From contig DXCK01000104.1 of the NCBI GenBank assembly GCA_019116045.1, forward strand, positions 1 to 52,391: a stretch of 52,391 nucleotides of DNA, in the 5' to 3' direction. Position numbers and translations under genes: made by a program. The notes below the pieces were generated by a model that saw only the letters and a list, made by a program, of their open reading frames with translations, was not told where the DNA came from and searched no databases. This DNA comes from Candidatus Bacteroides merdipullorum (GTDB taxonomy: Bacteria; Bacteroidota; Bacteroidia; Bacteroidales; Bacteroidaceae). Below, piece after piece: positions 17,998-26,663 of this stretch; within the stretch, counting starts at the first letter, position 1; the number at the start of each line of letters is the position of its first letter.

Positions 17998-18054
17998 TCA
18001 CACTCTCTTTTGAACAGTTTCTTGTATCAAGAAGCCCAACAAAGGAGAGTGTGA
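17998..18054 (+). other. Nested stem-loop between BACON and protease genes
   Basis: TCACACTCTC-TTTTG (17998-18012) pairs with 18040-18054 over 15 positions with one G-U pair. Inside lies a second hairpin, TTCTTG-TAT-CAAGAA (18019-18033). No U tract follows, so this is more likely an RNA processing or stabilising element inside the operon than a terminator. It ends 32 bp before the protease start. Confidence 0.6.
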
Positions 18055-18086
18055 CATATTTTCTATTAACAACAACGAACATTTAT

Positions 18087-20798
18087 ATGAAAAAATATAT
18101 CCTGTATTTACTCGGAGTTGCGGCTTTGGCTGGCGGATGCACGCAAGACGAATTCAGCAACACGGACGCTACATCCAAAAGCACTGGAGTAACGCAAATG
18201 GATACACGCTGCCTACCGGGTAAACTGCACGTAAAGGTGCAAGACGATGTACTTAGCGACATCAAGCTTGTCAATCCCGGCGGTGTCACCCTGCAAAGTG
18301 CGCCTTCGAAACTCTCCGCCACCTTGAACAGCGTTCGGGCCACAGCACTCTCCCCCCTGTTCAACATGGACCCGCGCTTCGAGAAACGTTTCCGCCGGGC
18401 AGAACTTGACCGCTGGTACGAAGTGCGTTTTGATGAGACTCAAGATCTGCAACAAACTATCCACACCCTGACCCAAAGCAAGCAGTTTGCCATCGTGGAA
18501 CCGGTATATGCCGTTTCCATCCCTACCATTAAACCTTTCAACACCACCCCTTACGAAACCTCATCGACTAATGACGAGGAAATGCCTTTCGATGACCCCG
18601 AACTGATTCGGCAATGGCACTACCACAACATCGGGAAATATCCTGGATCAGTACCTGGTGCTGATGCCAACGTGTTCGAAGCTTGGGAAACTGAAACCGG
18701 AAAATCCAATGTAATCGTAGCCGTAGTAGACGGCGGCATTGACGTGGAGCACGAAGACCTGGTGGATAACCTTTGGGTCAATCCGGGCGAAATTCCCGGC
18801 AATGGCATCGATGATGACGGCAACGGCTACATAGACGACATACATGGCTGGAACTTTGTCTCCGGCAACGGAAACATCACGCTCGATGGAGTGGGACACG
18901 GCACACACGTAGCCGGCACCGTGGCAGCCCGTAACAACAACGGTATCGGAGTTGGAGGCGTGGCCGGAGGAGACGGAACGCCCGGCAGTGGCGTACGCCT
19001 GATGAGCTGCCAGAAATTTGAAGGCGACTACGATGGCGATAACACCGATGACCTCAGTGTGGGTGCTGAAGATGCCTTCCGTTACAGTGCCGACAACGGC
19101 GCGCTTATCAGCCAGAACTCTTGGGGATATACCTATGCCGATGTATGGCCCGCTTCCATGCAGGCAGCCATAGACTACTTTATCGAATATGCCGGATGTG
19201 ACAACGACGGCAAGCAACTTCCCGACTCGCCCATGAAAGGTGGCATAGTCATCGTAGCTGCTGGAAACGATAATGCTGATGCCCTCTACTATCCCGGAGC
19301 CTACGAACCGACCATTGCCGTATCGGCCATGGCCCCCAACTGGGAACGTTCGTGGTATTCCAACTACAGCACCTGGGTAGATATCATGGCACCCGGCGGC
19401 GACCATTACTTCAGCGGCGGATATGTGTTCAGCACCCTGCCGGGAAACACTTATGGCGAAATGGCAGGCACTTCGCAGGCTTGTCCGCATGTGTCGGGCA
19501 TCGCCGCGCTCATTGTCTCACATTTCGGCGGTCAAGGCTACACCAACGAAATGCTGAAAGAACGTCTGTTGGGCTCGCTGCGTCCGGAGAACATCGACTT
19601 GCACAATCCTGAATACGTAGGTCGTTTGGGCGTGGGCTACACCGACGCCGGGCAGGCTCTCGCCGAGGACCAGGAGAAACGCCCGAACAACGTGGCTGAC
19701 ATCGAGGTAGAAGCACAGTACAACAGCCTGACCCTGCAATGGGAAGCCGTGGAAGACGAAGATGACGGCATGGCTATCAAATATGAGGTTTACCTCGCCG
19801 ACCAGCTCCTGACAGAAAGCAATTATCAAGACTTCACTCCCTACTCCATCAATGCTTACGGCTACCAGCCTGGAGAGCTGATCACATATGCAGTGGACGG
19901 ACTGAAAGACGGTACGACTTACTATGTGGGCGTAGTTGCCATTGACCGCTGGGGATGGAAATCCGACCTCGTCACTAAAGAGGTACAGACCTTGAAGAAC
20001 GACCCGCCTGTCATCAGCGGACTGCCCGAAAGCACGGTGCGCGTCAGCGGTACGGAGAGGCAAGAGTTCACCCTCACGCTGTCCGATCCCAACGGGCACA
20101 AGGTGTCTTACCAAGTAGGCGGAGAAACCCGTGGTGTATCTGTCAATGCCGAAGGCGACAATCTGCACTTCACCATTCGTGCCATCGCCTCGCTGGGTAC
20201 GCATAACATCGAATTGACAGTTACGGATGAACTCGGTGCTTCTACATCGGCCAGCATACCTTTTGAGGTCTATGAATATCAATTGCCCTCTGTGACCAAC
20301 AGCATACAAAACATGGTAATCGGTCAAAATGAAGGATCGAACCAAATAGATTTGACACCTCACTTCAGTGGCAATGGCTTGACATATACAGCGCAATCGT
20401 CTGATGAAAATATTGCCACAGTTTCCATTGAAGGTTCTCAACTGACAGTGACGGCTCACGGAAATGGTGAAGCCAATATCCGGGTGGAAGCCTCGGATGG
20501 CAGAGAAAGCGTACAGCTCAGTTTCTTGGTGCGTGTTGTGGAAAACAGTACAGATTTAGTCTACCAGATTTATCCGATGCCCGTCACCAGTTACCTGAAC
20601 ATCTTAATGAATCCTGACATCACACGGATAAACGTTTCTATCCGCACAGTTACGGGTGAAGAGGTTTTGAATCGGCCGTATGCTGTAGCCTTGTTGCAAG
20701 CAGTAAGAGTAGATGTACGGCGACTCGCAGCCGGCGTTTATACGCTGACGGTAGAAACCAGCAAGGGTACTGTGAAAAAGACATTCGTTAAACAATAA
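18087..20798 (+). CDS. Subtilisin-like S8 protease with T9SS-type C-terminal domain
   Basis: This encodes a 903-residue secreted protease. ATG 18087 opens a lipoprotein-like signal (LGVAALAGGCTQDE, Cys18). A fervidolysin-like propeptide covers about residues 44-146. The S8 catalytic domain has Asp215 (VVDGGIDVEHED), His271 (GHGTHVAG), oxyanion Asn394 (AAGNDN) and Ser463 (GTSQACPHVSG). An FN3-like domain (~535-640) and two Ig/cadherin-like domains follow. The final ~80 residues (IYPMPVTSYLNI ... LAAGVYTLTVET ... KKTFVKQ) match the type A sorting domain of type IX secretion. Lipobox plus sorting domain in one protein is unusual. The PorV-like gene 12 bp downstream supports outer-membrane attachment. 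Confidence 0.92.
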   Translation: MKKYILYLLGVAALAGGCTQDEFSNTDATSKSTGVTQMDTRCLPGKLHVKVQDDVLSDIKLVNPGGVTLQSAPSKLSATLNSVRATALSPLFNMDPRFEKRFRRAELDRWYEVRFDETQDLQQTIHTLTQSKQFAIVEPVYAVSIPTIKPFNTTPYETSSTNDEEMPFDDPELIRQWHYHNIGKYPGSVPGADANVFEAWETETGKSNVIVAVVDGGIDVEHEDLVDNLWVNPGEIPGNGIDDDGNGYIDDIHGWNFVSGNGNITLDGVGHGTHVAGTVAARNNNGIGVGGVAGGDGTPGSGVRLMSCQKFEGDYDGDNTDDLSVGAEDAFRYSADNGALISQNSWGYTYADVWPASMQAAIDYFIEYAGCDNDGKQLPDSPMKGGIVIVAAGNDNADALYYPGAYEPTIAVSAMAPNWERSWYSNYSTWVDIMAPGGDHYFSGGYVFSTLPGNTYGEMAGTSQACPHVSGIAALIVSHFGGQGYTNEMLKERLLGSLRPENIDLHNPEYVGRLGVGYTDAGQALAEDQEKRPNNVADIEVEAQYNSLTLQWEAVEDEDDGMAIKYEVYLADQLLTESNYQDFTPYSINAYGYQPGELITYAVDGLKDGTTYYVGVVAIDRWGWKSDLVTKEVQTLKNDPPVISGLPESTVRVSGTERQEFTLTLSDPNGHKVSYQVGGETRGVSVNAEGDNLHFTIRAIASLGTHNIELTVTDELGASTSASIPFEVYEYQLPSVTNSIQNMVIGQNEGSNQIDLTPHFSGNGLTYTAQSSDENIATVSIEGSQLTVTAHGNGEANIRVEASDGRESVQLSFLVRVVENSTDLVYQIYPMPVTSYLNILMNPDITRINVSIRTVTGEEVLNRPYAVALLQAVRVDVRRLAAGVYTLTVETSKGTVKKTFVKQ

Positions 20799-20810
20799 AT
20801 ACATTTGCAA

Positions 20811-21743
20811 ATGATGAAATTAAGAAACATACTGGCCAGTGCGTTGGTTGGCCTGCCGTTGTTGGCTTTGGGGCAGAGCCGCTCACTTCCTATCCTGGAA
20901 ATCAATCCTGACGCACGTGCCACGGCTATGGGCGGCAATCAATATGGCGAGGCATCCACCATGTCGATTTACGCCAATCCAACTACTTTGCTCTACGAAA
21001 ACATGAATTGGGAAGTATCGGCTGCCACACAAATCTATCCTAAAGCAGACGAAGATATCGGACGGTTGATGTTCTACGGCGTTTCGGCTGGAAAGCGCTT
21101 CGGCAATCATGGAGTACTCGTGGGATTCCGCTACTTGGGCGGTTATGACATTCCTGCCGATGAAGGGAAGAGCTTGAAACCTGCGGATTGGACCGTAGAT
21201 GCAAACTACTCCATCCGATTCCTCGACCATTTCTCGGCTACAGCCGGAGTGTCACTCGTCCACAGCAAGGTGATGGAAGAAGCTACTACCGTTGCTTTCA
21301 ACGCTGCGGCCTATTACCGCAACGGATTTGAAACAGGCGTCAGTGGCAACTACGTCATCGGTATCAATGTGGCGGGTTTAGGACCCAAACTGGACTATGG
21401 GGCACGCTACCGCAAAGCTAAGCTGCCTGCACATTATGGAGGAGGCGGAGAACTGGGTCTCGACTTTAACGAACAGCACCGATTGAGCGTATCGTTGGCC
21501 GCACAACATTATTGTTATCCGAAGAACGCTGCCATGTTTACCGGAAACGTGGGTGCGGAATATACGTTTCTCGGACTGGTGTCCGTGCGCGGTGGTTATA
21601 CTTATGCCGAACACGACTACAGCCGTTATAGCTTCGGCGCTGGTATCTCATTCGGAAACATTCGCTTCAATGTCGCACACCAACGCGGACTGGGCGACAA
21701 CGAAGTGACACAAACCATGCTTTCGCTGGGACTCCTGCTCTGA
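20811..21743 (+). CDS. PorV/PorQ-like outer-membrane beta-barrel protein
   Basis: This encodes about 310 residues with a cleavable signal (ending near LLALGQ), then INPDARATAMGGNQYGEAST and IYANPTTLLY. These are the N-terminal signature of PorV/PorQ (FadL-like) barrels that shuttle type IX cargo. The rest is alternating beta-strand sequence ending in a hydrophobic leucine-rich strand. ATG 20811 or 20814 are the plausible starts; the longer frame relies on TTG. It lies directly downstream of a protease with a type IX-like sorting domain and may hold or display it. No other secretion-machinery gene is present in the window. Confidence 0.8.
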   Translation: MMKLRNILASALVGLPLLALGQSRSLPILEINPDARATAMGGNQYGEASTMSIYANPTTLLYENMNWEVSAATQIYPKADEDIGRLMFYGVSAGKRFGNHGVLVGFRYLGGYDIPADEGKSLKPADWTVDANYSIRFLDHFSATAGVSLVHSKVMEEATTVAFNAAAYYRNGFETGVSGNYVIGINVAGLGPKLDYGARYRKAKLPAHYGGGGELGLDFNEQHRLSVSLAAQHYCYPKNAAMFTGNVGAEYTFLGLVSVRGGYTYAEHDYSRYSFGAGISFGNIRFNVAHQRGLGDNEVTQTMLSLGLLL

Positions 21744-21770
21744 ATCCAGGAAAAAGACTGCATACAAAAT

Positions 21771-21829
21771 GCCGGCTTGTGCAAGATACACGGATACAAA
21801 CGTGCGGAACGCAAGCCGGCGTTTTTCTT
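21771..21829 (+). terminator. Terminator after the PorV-like gene
   Basis: GCCGGCTTG at 21771-21779 pairs with CAAGCCGGC at 21812-21820 and is followed by GTTTTTCTTT. The loop is long (32 bases), but the GC-rich stem and T tract make a rho-independent stop likely for the 16286-21743 cluster. Confidence 0.7.
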
Positions 21830-21917
21830 TTCAGGATGATACGCATTTTTTACCCTTTGAGTGAACGGACGAAGCCGATAATTTGTTTACTTTGCAAACA
21901 TATAACACCACATTGCT

Positions 21918-24074
21918 ATGGGTAAGAAAAAAGAAAAAAGAGAAAAGAAGGCCGGCAAACGGATGAACAAAAAGCAATTGACAGCCCTGTTGATGGATTT
22001 CTTTCAAGAAAGAGGCGGTGAAAACACCTCACTGAAACAGTTGTTCGAACGGTTGCGGCTTACCACACATCCACTGAAAATGCTCTGCATGGATATCTTG
22101 GCCGACCTGAAAGAGGAGGATTATATCAACGAACCGGAACATCACGTCTACCGTCTGCACCAACGAGGTGTAGAAATGACAGGCCGTTTCGTGCGTAAAA
22201 GCAACGGAAAGAACTCCTTTATCCCCGATGATGGGGGTGACCCCATTTTCATAGCAGAACGCAATTCTGCCCACGCCATGAACAATGACCGGGTACGCAT
22301 CGCTTATTATGCCCGACGACGCGGAAAAACAGCCGAGGGAGAGGTGCTGGAGGTACTGGAACGTGCCAACGATACGTTTGTCGGAACGCTGGAAGTGACT
22401 AAAAGCTATGCTTTCCTACTGACCGAGAACCGCACTTTGGCCAACGACATATTCATTCCCAAAGACAAGCTGAAGGGTGGCAAAAGTGGAGACAAAGCCG
22501 TAGTGAAAATCATCGAATGGCCAGACAAGGCGAAGAACCCCATTGGACAGGTGATAGATATCTTGGGCAGGTCTGGGGAAAACAACACAGAGATGCACGC
22601 CATCTTGGCAGAGTTTGGCCTGCCTTATAATTATCCGAAAAACGTGGAAGCCGCTGCCGACAAGATTCCTGCCGAAATTCCTGCTGACGAAATAGCCCGC
22701 CGGGAGGACTTCCGACAAGTTACAACTTTCACCATAGATCCCAAAGATGCCAAAGACTTTGACGACGCTCTCTCCATCCGAAGCCTGGGAGGAGGACAAT
22801 GGGAAGTGGGGGTACACATTGCGGACGTCACTTACTACGTAAAAGAAGGAAGCGTCATCGACAAAGAGGCTGAACACCGCGCAACGTCGGTCTATCTGGT
22901 AGACCGCACCATACCAATGTTGCCCGAAAGGCTTTGCAACCTTCTTTGTTCTCTCCGCCCCGACGAAGAAAAGCTGGCTTACAGTGTTATCTTTATCTTG
23001 AATGACAAAGCGGAAGTACTCCAGTCGCGCATCGTGCACACTGCCATCAAAAGCAACAGGCGCTTTACTTACGAAGAAGCACAGCAAGTCATCGAAACGG
23101 GTGAGGGAGACTATAAGTTCGAACTGCTTGAATTGAACCGCCTGGCCAAACAACTGCGGGAAAAGCGTTTTGCAAACGGCGCCATCAATTTCGACCGTTA
23201 CGAAGTAAAGTTTGAAATCGACGATAAAGGGAAACCGCTGCGCGTCTACTTCAAAGAATCGAAAGATGCCAACAAACTGGTGGAGGAGTTCATGCTCCTG
23301 GCCAACCGCACCGTGGCCGAAGCCATCGGCCAAGTGCCCAAAGGCAAGAAAGCCAAAGTATTCCCTTACCGTATTCACGATTTGCCCGACCCGGAAAAGC
23401 TGGATACGCTGGCGCAATTCATCGGACGGTTTGGCTATAAACTGCGAACGGCGGGCGACAAGAGCGAACTCTCGAAATCCATCAACCGATTGCTTTCCGA
23501 CGTCAAAGGCAAGAAAGAAGAAAACCTTATCGAGACTGTCTCCATACGTGCCATGCAAAAGGCACGTTACTCGGTGCACAACATTGGACACTACGGCCTG
23601 GGATTTGAATATTACACGCATTTCACGTCGCCCATCCGCCGCTATCCCGACATGATGGTGCATCGCCTGCTGACCAAATACCTGGACGAGCACGGGCGTA
23701 CCGTGAGCGAAAAGAAATACGAAGCTTTGTGCGAACACAGCAGTGCCATGGAACAACTGGCTGCCAACGCCGAGCGGGCCAGCGTGAAATACAAGCAAGT
23801 AGAGTTCATGCAGGAACACGTGGGGCAGATTTACGACGGGGTCATCTCGGGAGTGACCGAATGGGGGCTCTACGTAGAGCTGAACGAGAACAAGTGCGAG
23901 GGTATGGTGCCCATCCGCGACCTGGACGACGACTATTACGAATATGATGAAAAGAACTACTGCCTGCGCGGCCGGCGCAAGAAACACGTCTACAGCCTGG
24001 GCGACACCATCACTGTGCAGGTGGCACGCGCCAATCTGGAGAAAAAACAACTGGACTTCGCCTTGGTAGATTGA
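21918..24074 (+). CDS. rnr: Ribonuclease R
   Basis: This encodes a 718-residue 3'-to-5' exoribonuclease that degrades structured RNA in the cytoplasm. The N-terminus is very Lys-rich (KKKEKREKKAGKRMNKK), followed by a winged-helix RNase R N-terminal domain, cold-shock domains and the RNB catalytic domain. The RNB domain carries the metal-binding motif DPKDAKDFDDALS near residues 272-284. The YTHFTSPIRRYPD segment is characteristic of RNase II/R. A C-terminal S1 domain is seen around residues 635-715. Length is typical for Bacteroidetes members. A near-consensus TTACTTTG box lies 24 bp before the start. Confidence 0.97.
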   Translation: MGKKKEKREKKAGKRMNKKQLTALLMDFFQERGGENTSLKQLFERLRLTTHPLKMLCMDILADLKEEDYINEPEHHVYRLHQRGVEMTGRFVRKSNGKNSFIPDDGGDPIFIAERNSAHAMNNDRVRIAYYARRRGKTAEGEVLEVLERANDTFVGTLEVTKSYAFLLTENRTLANDIFIPKDKLKGGKSGDKAVVKIIEWPDKAKNPIGQVIDILGRSGENNTEMHAILAEFGLPYNYPKNVEAAADKIPAEIPADEIARREDFRQVTTFTIDPKDAKDFDDALSIRSLGGGQWEVGVHIADVTYYVKEGSVIDKEAEHRATSVYLVDRTIPMLPERLCNLLCSLRPDEEKLAYSVIFILNDKAEVLQSRIVHTAIKSNRRFTYEEAQQVIETGEGDYKFELLELNRLAKQLREKRFANGAINFDRYEVKFEIDDKGKPLRVYFKESKDANKLVEEFMLLANRTVAEAIGQVPKGKKAKVFPYRIHDLPDPEKLDTLAQFIGRFGYKLRTAGDKSELSKSINRLLSDVKGKKEENLIETVSIRAMQKARYSVHNIGHYGLGFEYYTHFTSPIRRYPDMMVHRLLTKYLDEHGRTVSEKKYEALCEHSSAMEQLAANAERASVKYKQVEFMQEHVGQIYDGVISGVTEWGLYVELNENKCEGMVPIRDLDDDYYEYDEKNYCLRGRRKKHVYSLGDTITVQVARANLEKKQLDFALVD

Positions 24075-24105
24075 ACAGAAGCCGGACGTCAGTTTTAGGA
24101 AAAAC

Positions 24106-24146
24106 AGCGGGGTTGCATCACAGGCAAGTCTTGATGTAGCCCCGCT
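24106..24146 (+). terminator. Hairpin downstream of rnr
   Basis: AGCGGGGTTGCATCA (24106-24120) pairs with 24132-24146 over 15 positions with two G-U pairs, leaving an 11-base loop. It lies 32 bp after the rnr stop. No strong T tract follows, so efficiency is uncertain. The remainder of the 24075-24395 gap holds a small GAGGCAA/TTGCCTC inverted repeat (24172-24198) and a promoter, but no gene. Confidence 0.65.
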
Positions 24147-24331
24147 GCTTCACACAGTCCGTTTAGCTTCGGAGGCAACATTACCCTTCAATTGCCTCAA
24201 CACGGCAAAGCAAAATGATGCCGCAGAAATCTCTACAAACATCGGTTGCAGCCCCGGTCTCACCCTTCGTATCAAAGACTTGGAGGAGCGAAGGCAACAA
24301 ATCAGCCCCTTAATAGCACGTTTTCCACCCC

Positions 24332-24360
24332 TTTTCGTCCGCCCAAAGCGATTATCTTTG
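24332..24360 (+). promoter_or_regulatory. Predicted promoter for the second GH43 gene
   Basis: A perfect TATCTTTG (24353-24360) lies 35 bp before the start codon, with TTTTCG (24332-24337) upstream near the -33 position. Confidence 0.55.
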
Positions 24361-24395
24361 CCGGAAGAAACCATTTACATTAACAGAAACACACC

Positions 24396-25895
24396 ATGAG
24401 AAAAACTGCATTACTATGGGGCGCGCTGCTTGTCGCGTCTGCCGGCGGACGGTTGTCGGCACAAGAAAACCATTTGCCGGAACTCGATTTCCAAGAGTCA
24501 CCCAAATTTACCACGGGGCACCACAACCCGCTACTGGACTTTGCGTTTGTGGCCGACCCTACCTCCGTAGAGTACGAAGGCAGGCTGTACGTGTATGGCA
24601 CCAACGACACACAGCAACTGGACAGTGTCGGTCCGGCAGGAAAAAACGGGTATCAGTACATCCGTTCTTTGGCCATGCTGTCGACAGACGATATGGTGAA
24701 CTGGACGTACCACGGCCTCATCGACGTGGCACGGATCTCGCCGTGGAGCATGGCGTCGTGGGCGCCGTCCGTCATATCGCGGAAAGAAGCCGATGGGAAA
24801 ACACACTTCTATATCTACTATTCCAACAGCGGAACAGGCGTGGGAGTACTGACAGCCACCTCGCCCGTAGGGCCGTGGAGCGACCCGTTGGGACACGCAA
24901 TCGTGTGGCATGGGATGCCGGGATTGGGCCATTGCCCCGCTCCGTTCGACCCGGGTGCGGTCATCGACGAGCACGGCACGGGTTGGCTGGCCTTCGGCGG
25001 AGGCGGAAAGGGCGAACACGGCAGCGAATACATGCCGGGCGTAGCCCGCATCGTGCGCTTGGGCAAGGACCTCATCAGCCTGGACAGCGAAATAGTGGAA
25101 ATAGAAGCTCCCTATCATTTCGAGGCCAACGAGCTGAACTACATGAACGGCACCTGGATTTATACCTACAACACCAGTTGGGTGGACCGCAACGAATGGC
25201 CTTACGCGGACATCGAGAAGCCATCGCAATGTGGCATGTCGTACATGACCAGCCGCACGCCGCTGGTGAAAGAGAGTTGGCAATATCAAAAAGAGTATTT
25301 CAAGAACCCCGGCAATTATGGCTGGGACTTCAGCAACAACCACACCCATCTGCAAAAGTACCGCGGAGAATACTACCTGCTCTACCACGGCATGCCTCTG
25401 CAAAAGTATAAAGGCACCGAAGGCGGCTTCCGCAGCCTGTGCGTCGACCGGCTGGAAGTGGACGAAAAGAAGCCGGAGCTGTTTATGGGCGAAGCCACCC
25501 TGCAAGGCGTGCAGCAAATCAAGCCACTGAACCCTTACGTCACCCAGCAGGCTGAAACAACGGCAGCCACGGCAGGCGTGGACTTCGAGCCAACGGAGCA
25601 GCCGGGCAACATGGTCGCCACGGGACGGACGGACGCGCCGTCGGCCATTCTGGTGCGCGGGGCAGACTTCGGGCGCCGGGCCAGGACATTCACCGCACGG
25701 CTCCAGGGAAAAGGCACGCTGGAAGTACATCTGGACAAGGCGGAAGGCACGCTGGTAGCCCGCATCAGCTTCGACAGCGAGACGATGGAGACGCGCACCG
25801 TGCAAGTCTCATCCGAAACAACAGGCATGCACGACGTGTGTTTCGTCTTCGAAGGCAGTGCACTGAAGTTCGACGAATGGTGCTTCGGCCGCTAA
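24396..25895 (+). CDS. GH43 glycosidase with C-terminal CBM6-like domain
   Basis: This encodes a 499-residue secreted enzyme with a type I signal peptide (ending near RLSAQ). The propeller domain (about residues 40-385) shows the expected acids: Asp54 in FVADPTS, Asp185 in PAPFDPGAVID and Glu243 in YHFEANELNYM. These match the arabinofuranosidase/xylosidase branch of GH43. The C-terminal ~110 residues form a beta-rich domain resembling CBM6, ending LKFDEWCFGR. Unlike the first GH43 gene it has no lipobox and stands alone, outside the SusC/SusD locus. Its stop codon overlaps the stop of the convergent ABC gene. Substrate is probably an arabinoxylan or arabinan fragment (inference). Confidence 0.9.
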   Translation: MRKTALLWGALLVASAGGRLSAQENHLPELDFQESPKFTTGHHNPLLDFAFVADPTSVEYEGRLYVYGTNDTQQLDSVGPAGKNGYQYIRSLAMLSTDDMVNWTYHGLIDVARISPWSMASWAPSVISRKEADGKTHFYIYYSNSGTGVGVLTATSPVGPWSDPLGHAIVWHGMPGLGHCPAPFDPGAVIDEHGTGWLAFGGGGKGEHGSEYMPGVARIVRLGKDLISLDSEIVEIEAPYHFEANELNYMNGTWIYTYNTSWVDRNEWPYADIEKPSQCGMSYMTSRTPLVKESWQYQKEYFKNPGNYGWDFSNNHTHLQKYRGEYYLLYHGMPLQKYKGTEGGFRSLCVDRLEVDEKKPELFMGEATLQGVQQIKPLNPYVTQQAETTAATAGVDFEPTEQPGNMVATGRTDAPSAILVRGADFGRRARTFTARLQGKGTLEVHLDKAEGTLVARISFDSETMETRTVQVSSETTGMHDVCFVFEGSALKFDEWCFGR

Positions 25896-26662
25896 TCGTG
25901 CTTGTGCAAGCCCAACACGCGGTGAGGCAACATGCCGTGCCCCAGCAGCTCGATGGGACACTGGAAGTTGCGTTCCAGCCATTCGGACGTAATGCCGGTG
26001 TCAGGATGATAGTCCAGCGTTTCGTTGACGCAGGCGATGGACTTGACCTGTTGGAGCACGGTGCCGATGTCGTGGCTCACCAGAATGATGGCGCACTCGT
26101 GGTTCAAGTCGGACAGTAGCTCATAAAGGCGGGCTTCGAAGCGACGGTCGATGTACGTGCTCGGCTCGTCAAGGATGACGACTTCCGGGTCTGAGACGAT
26201 GGCACGGCCCAGAAGGGCACGTTGCAGTTGTCCCCCACTCAGAGCACCGATGGGCCGGCGGCCCAGTCCTTCCAGCCCCATGCGGACCATGACCTGCCGG
26301 GCTTTCTCGCGCTCGGCGGCGGTAAAGCGTGCCACCGGCGATTTGCGTCCCGCCAGCCCGGACAGTACCACTTCTTCGACGGTGATGGGAAACTTGCGGT
26401 CGATGGCCGTGTATTGGGGCAGGTAGCCCATCGCCAGCTTGCCGTCCGCACCGCCCGGCCGGCACGAATGGTAGGCAATGGTTCCTCCGGCGGGTTTCAG
26501 CAGGCCCAGTATGCACTTGATGAGGGTAGTCTTCCCGCCCCCGTTCGGGCCGATGACGCCCAGGAAATCGCGGTCGTAGACAGTAAGGTTGACGTCATGC
26601 AGCACCGTCTTTCCGTCGTATGCCGCGCGCAGGTTTTTGATTTCTATCAGGGGCGCGTTCAT
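25892..26662 (-). CDS. znuC-like: ZnuC/MntB-like metal ABC transporter ATPase
   Basis: This encodes a 256-residue ABC ATPase. It has Walker A (GPNGGGKTTLIK), the Q-loop area (YLPQYTAIDRKFP), the signature LSGGQLQRALLGRA, Walker B (VVILDEPST) and an H-loop (LVSHDIG). The sequence is of the zinc/manganese uptake type. It directly follows a metal-binding lipoprotein gene, with one base between start and stop. No membrane permease gene of the ZnuB type lies next to them, so the channel must be encoded elsewhere. The gene ends head-on against GH43 with overlapping stop codons. Confidence 0.93.
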   Translation of the reverse strand: MNAPLIEIKNLRAAYDGKTVLHDVNLTVYDRDFLGVIGPNGGGKTTLIKCILGLLKPAGGTIAYHSCRPGGADGKLAMGYLPQYTAIDRKFPITVEEVVLSGLAGRKSPVARFTAAEREKARQVMVRMGLEGLGRRPIGALSGGQLQRALLGRAIVSDPEVVILDEPSTYIDRRFEARLYELLSDLNHECAIILVSHDIGTVLQQVKSIACVNETLDYHPDTGITSEWLERNFQCPIELLGHGMLPHRVLGLHKHD

Positions 26663-26663
26663 C

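Noticed and set aside
22416-24050. 544-codon minus-strand frame
   Set aside because: Antisense to rnr, which has complete conserved domains.
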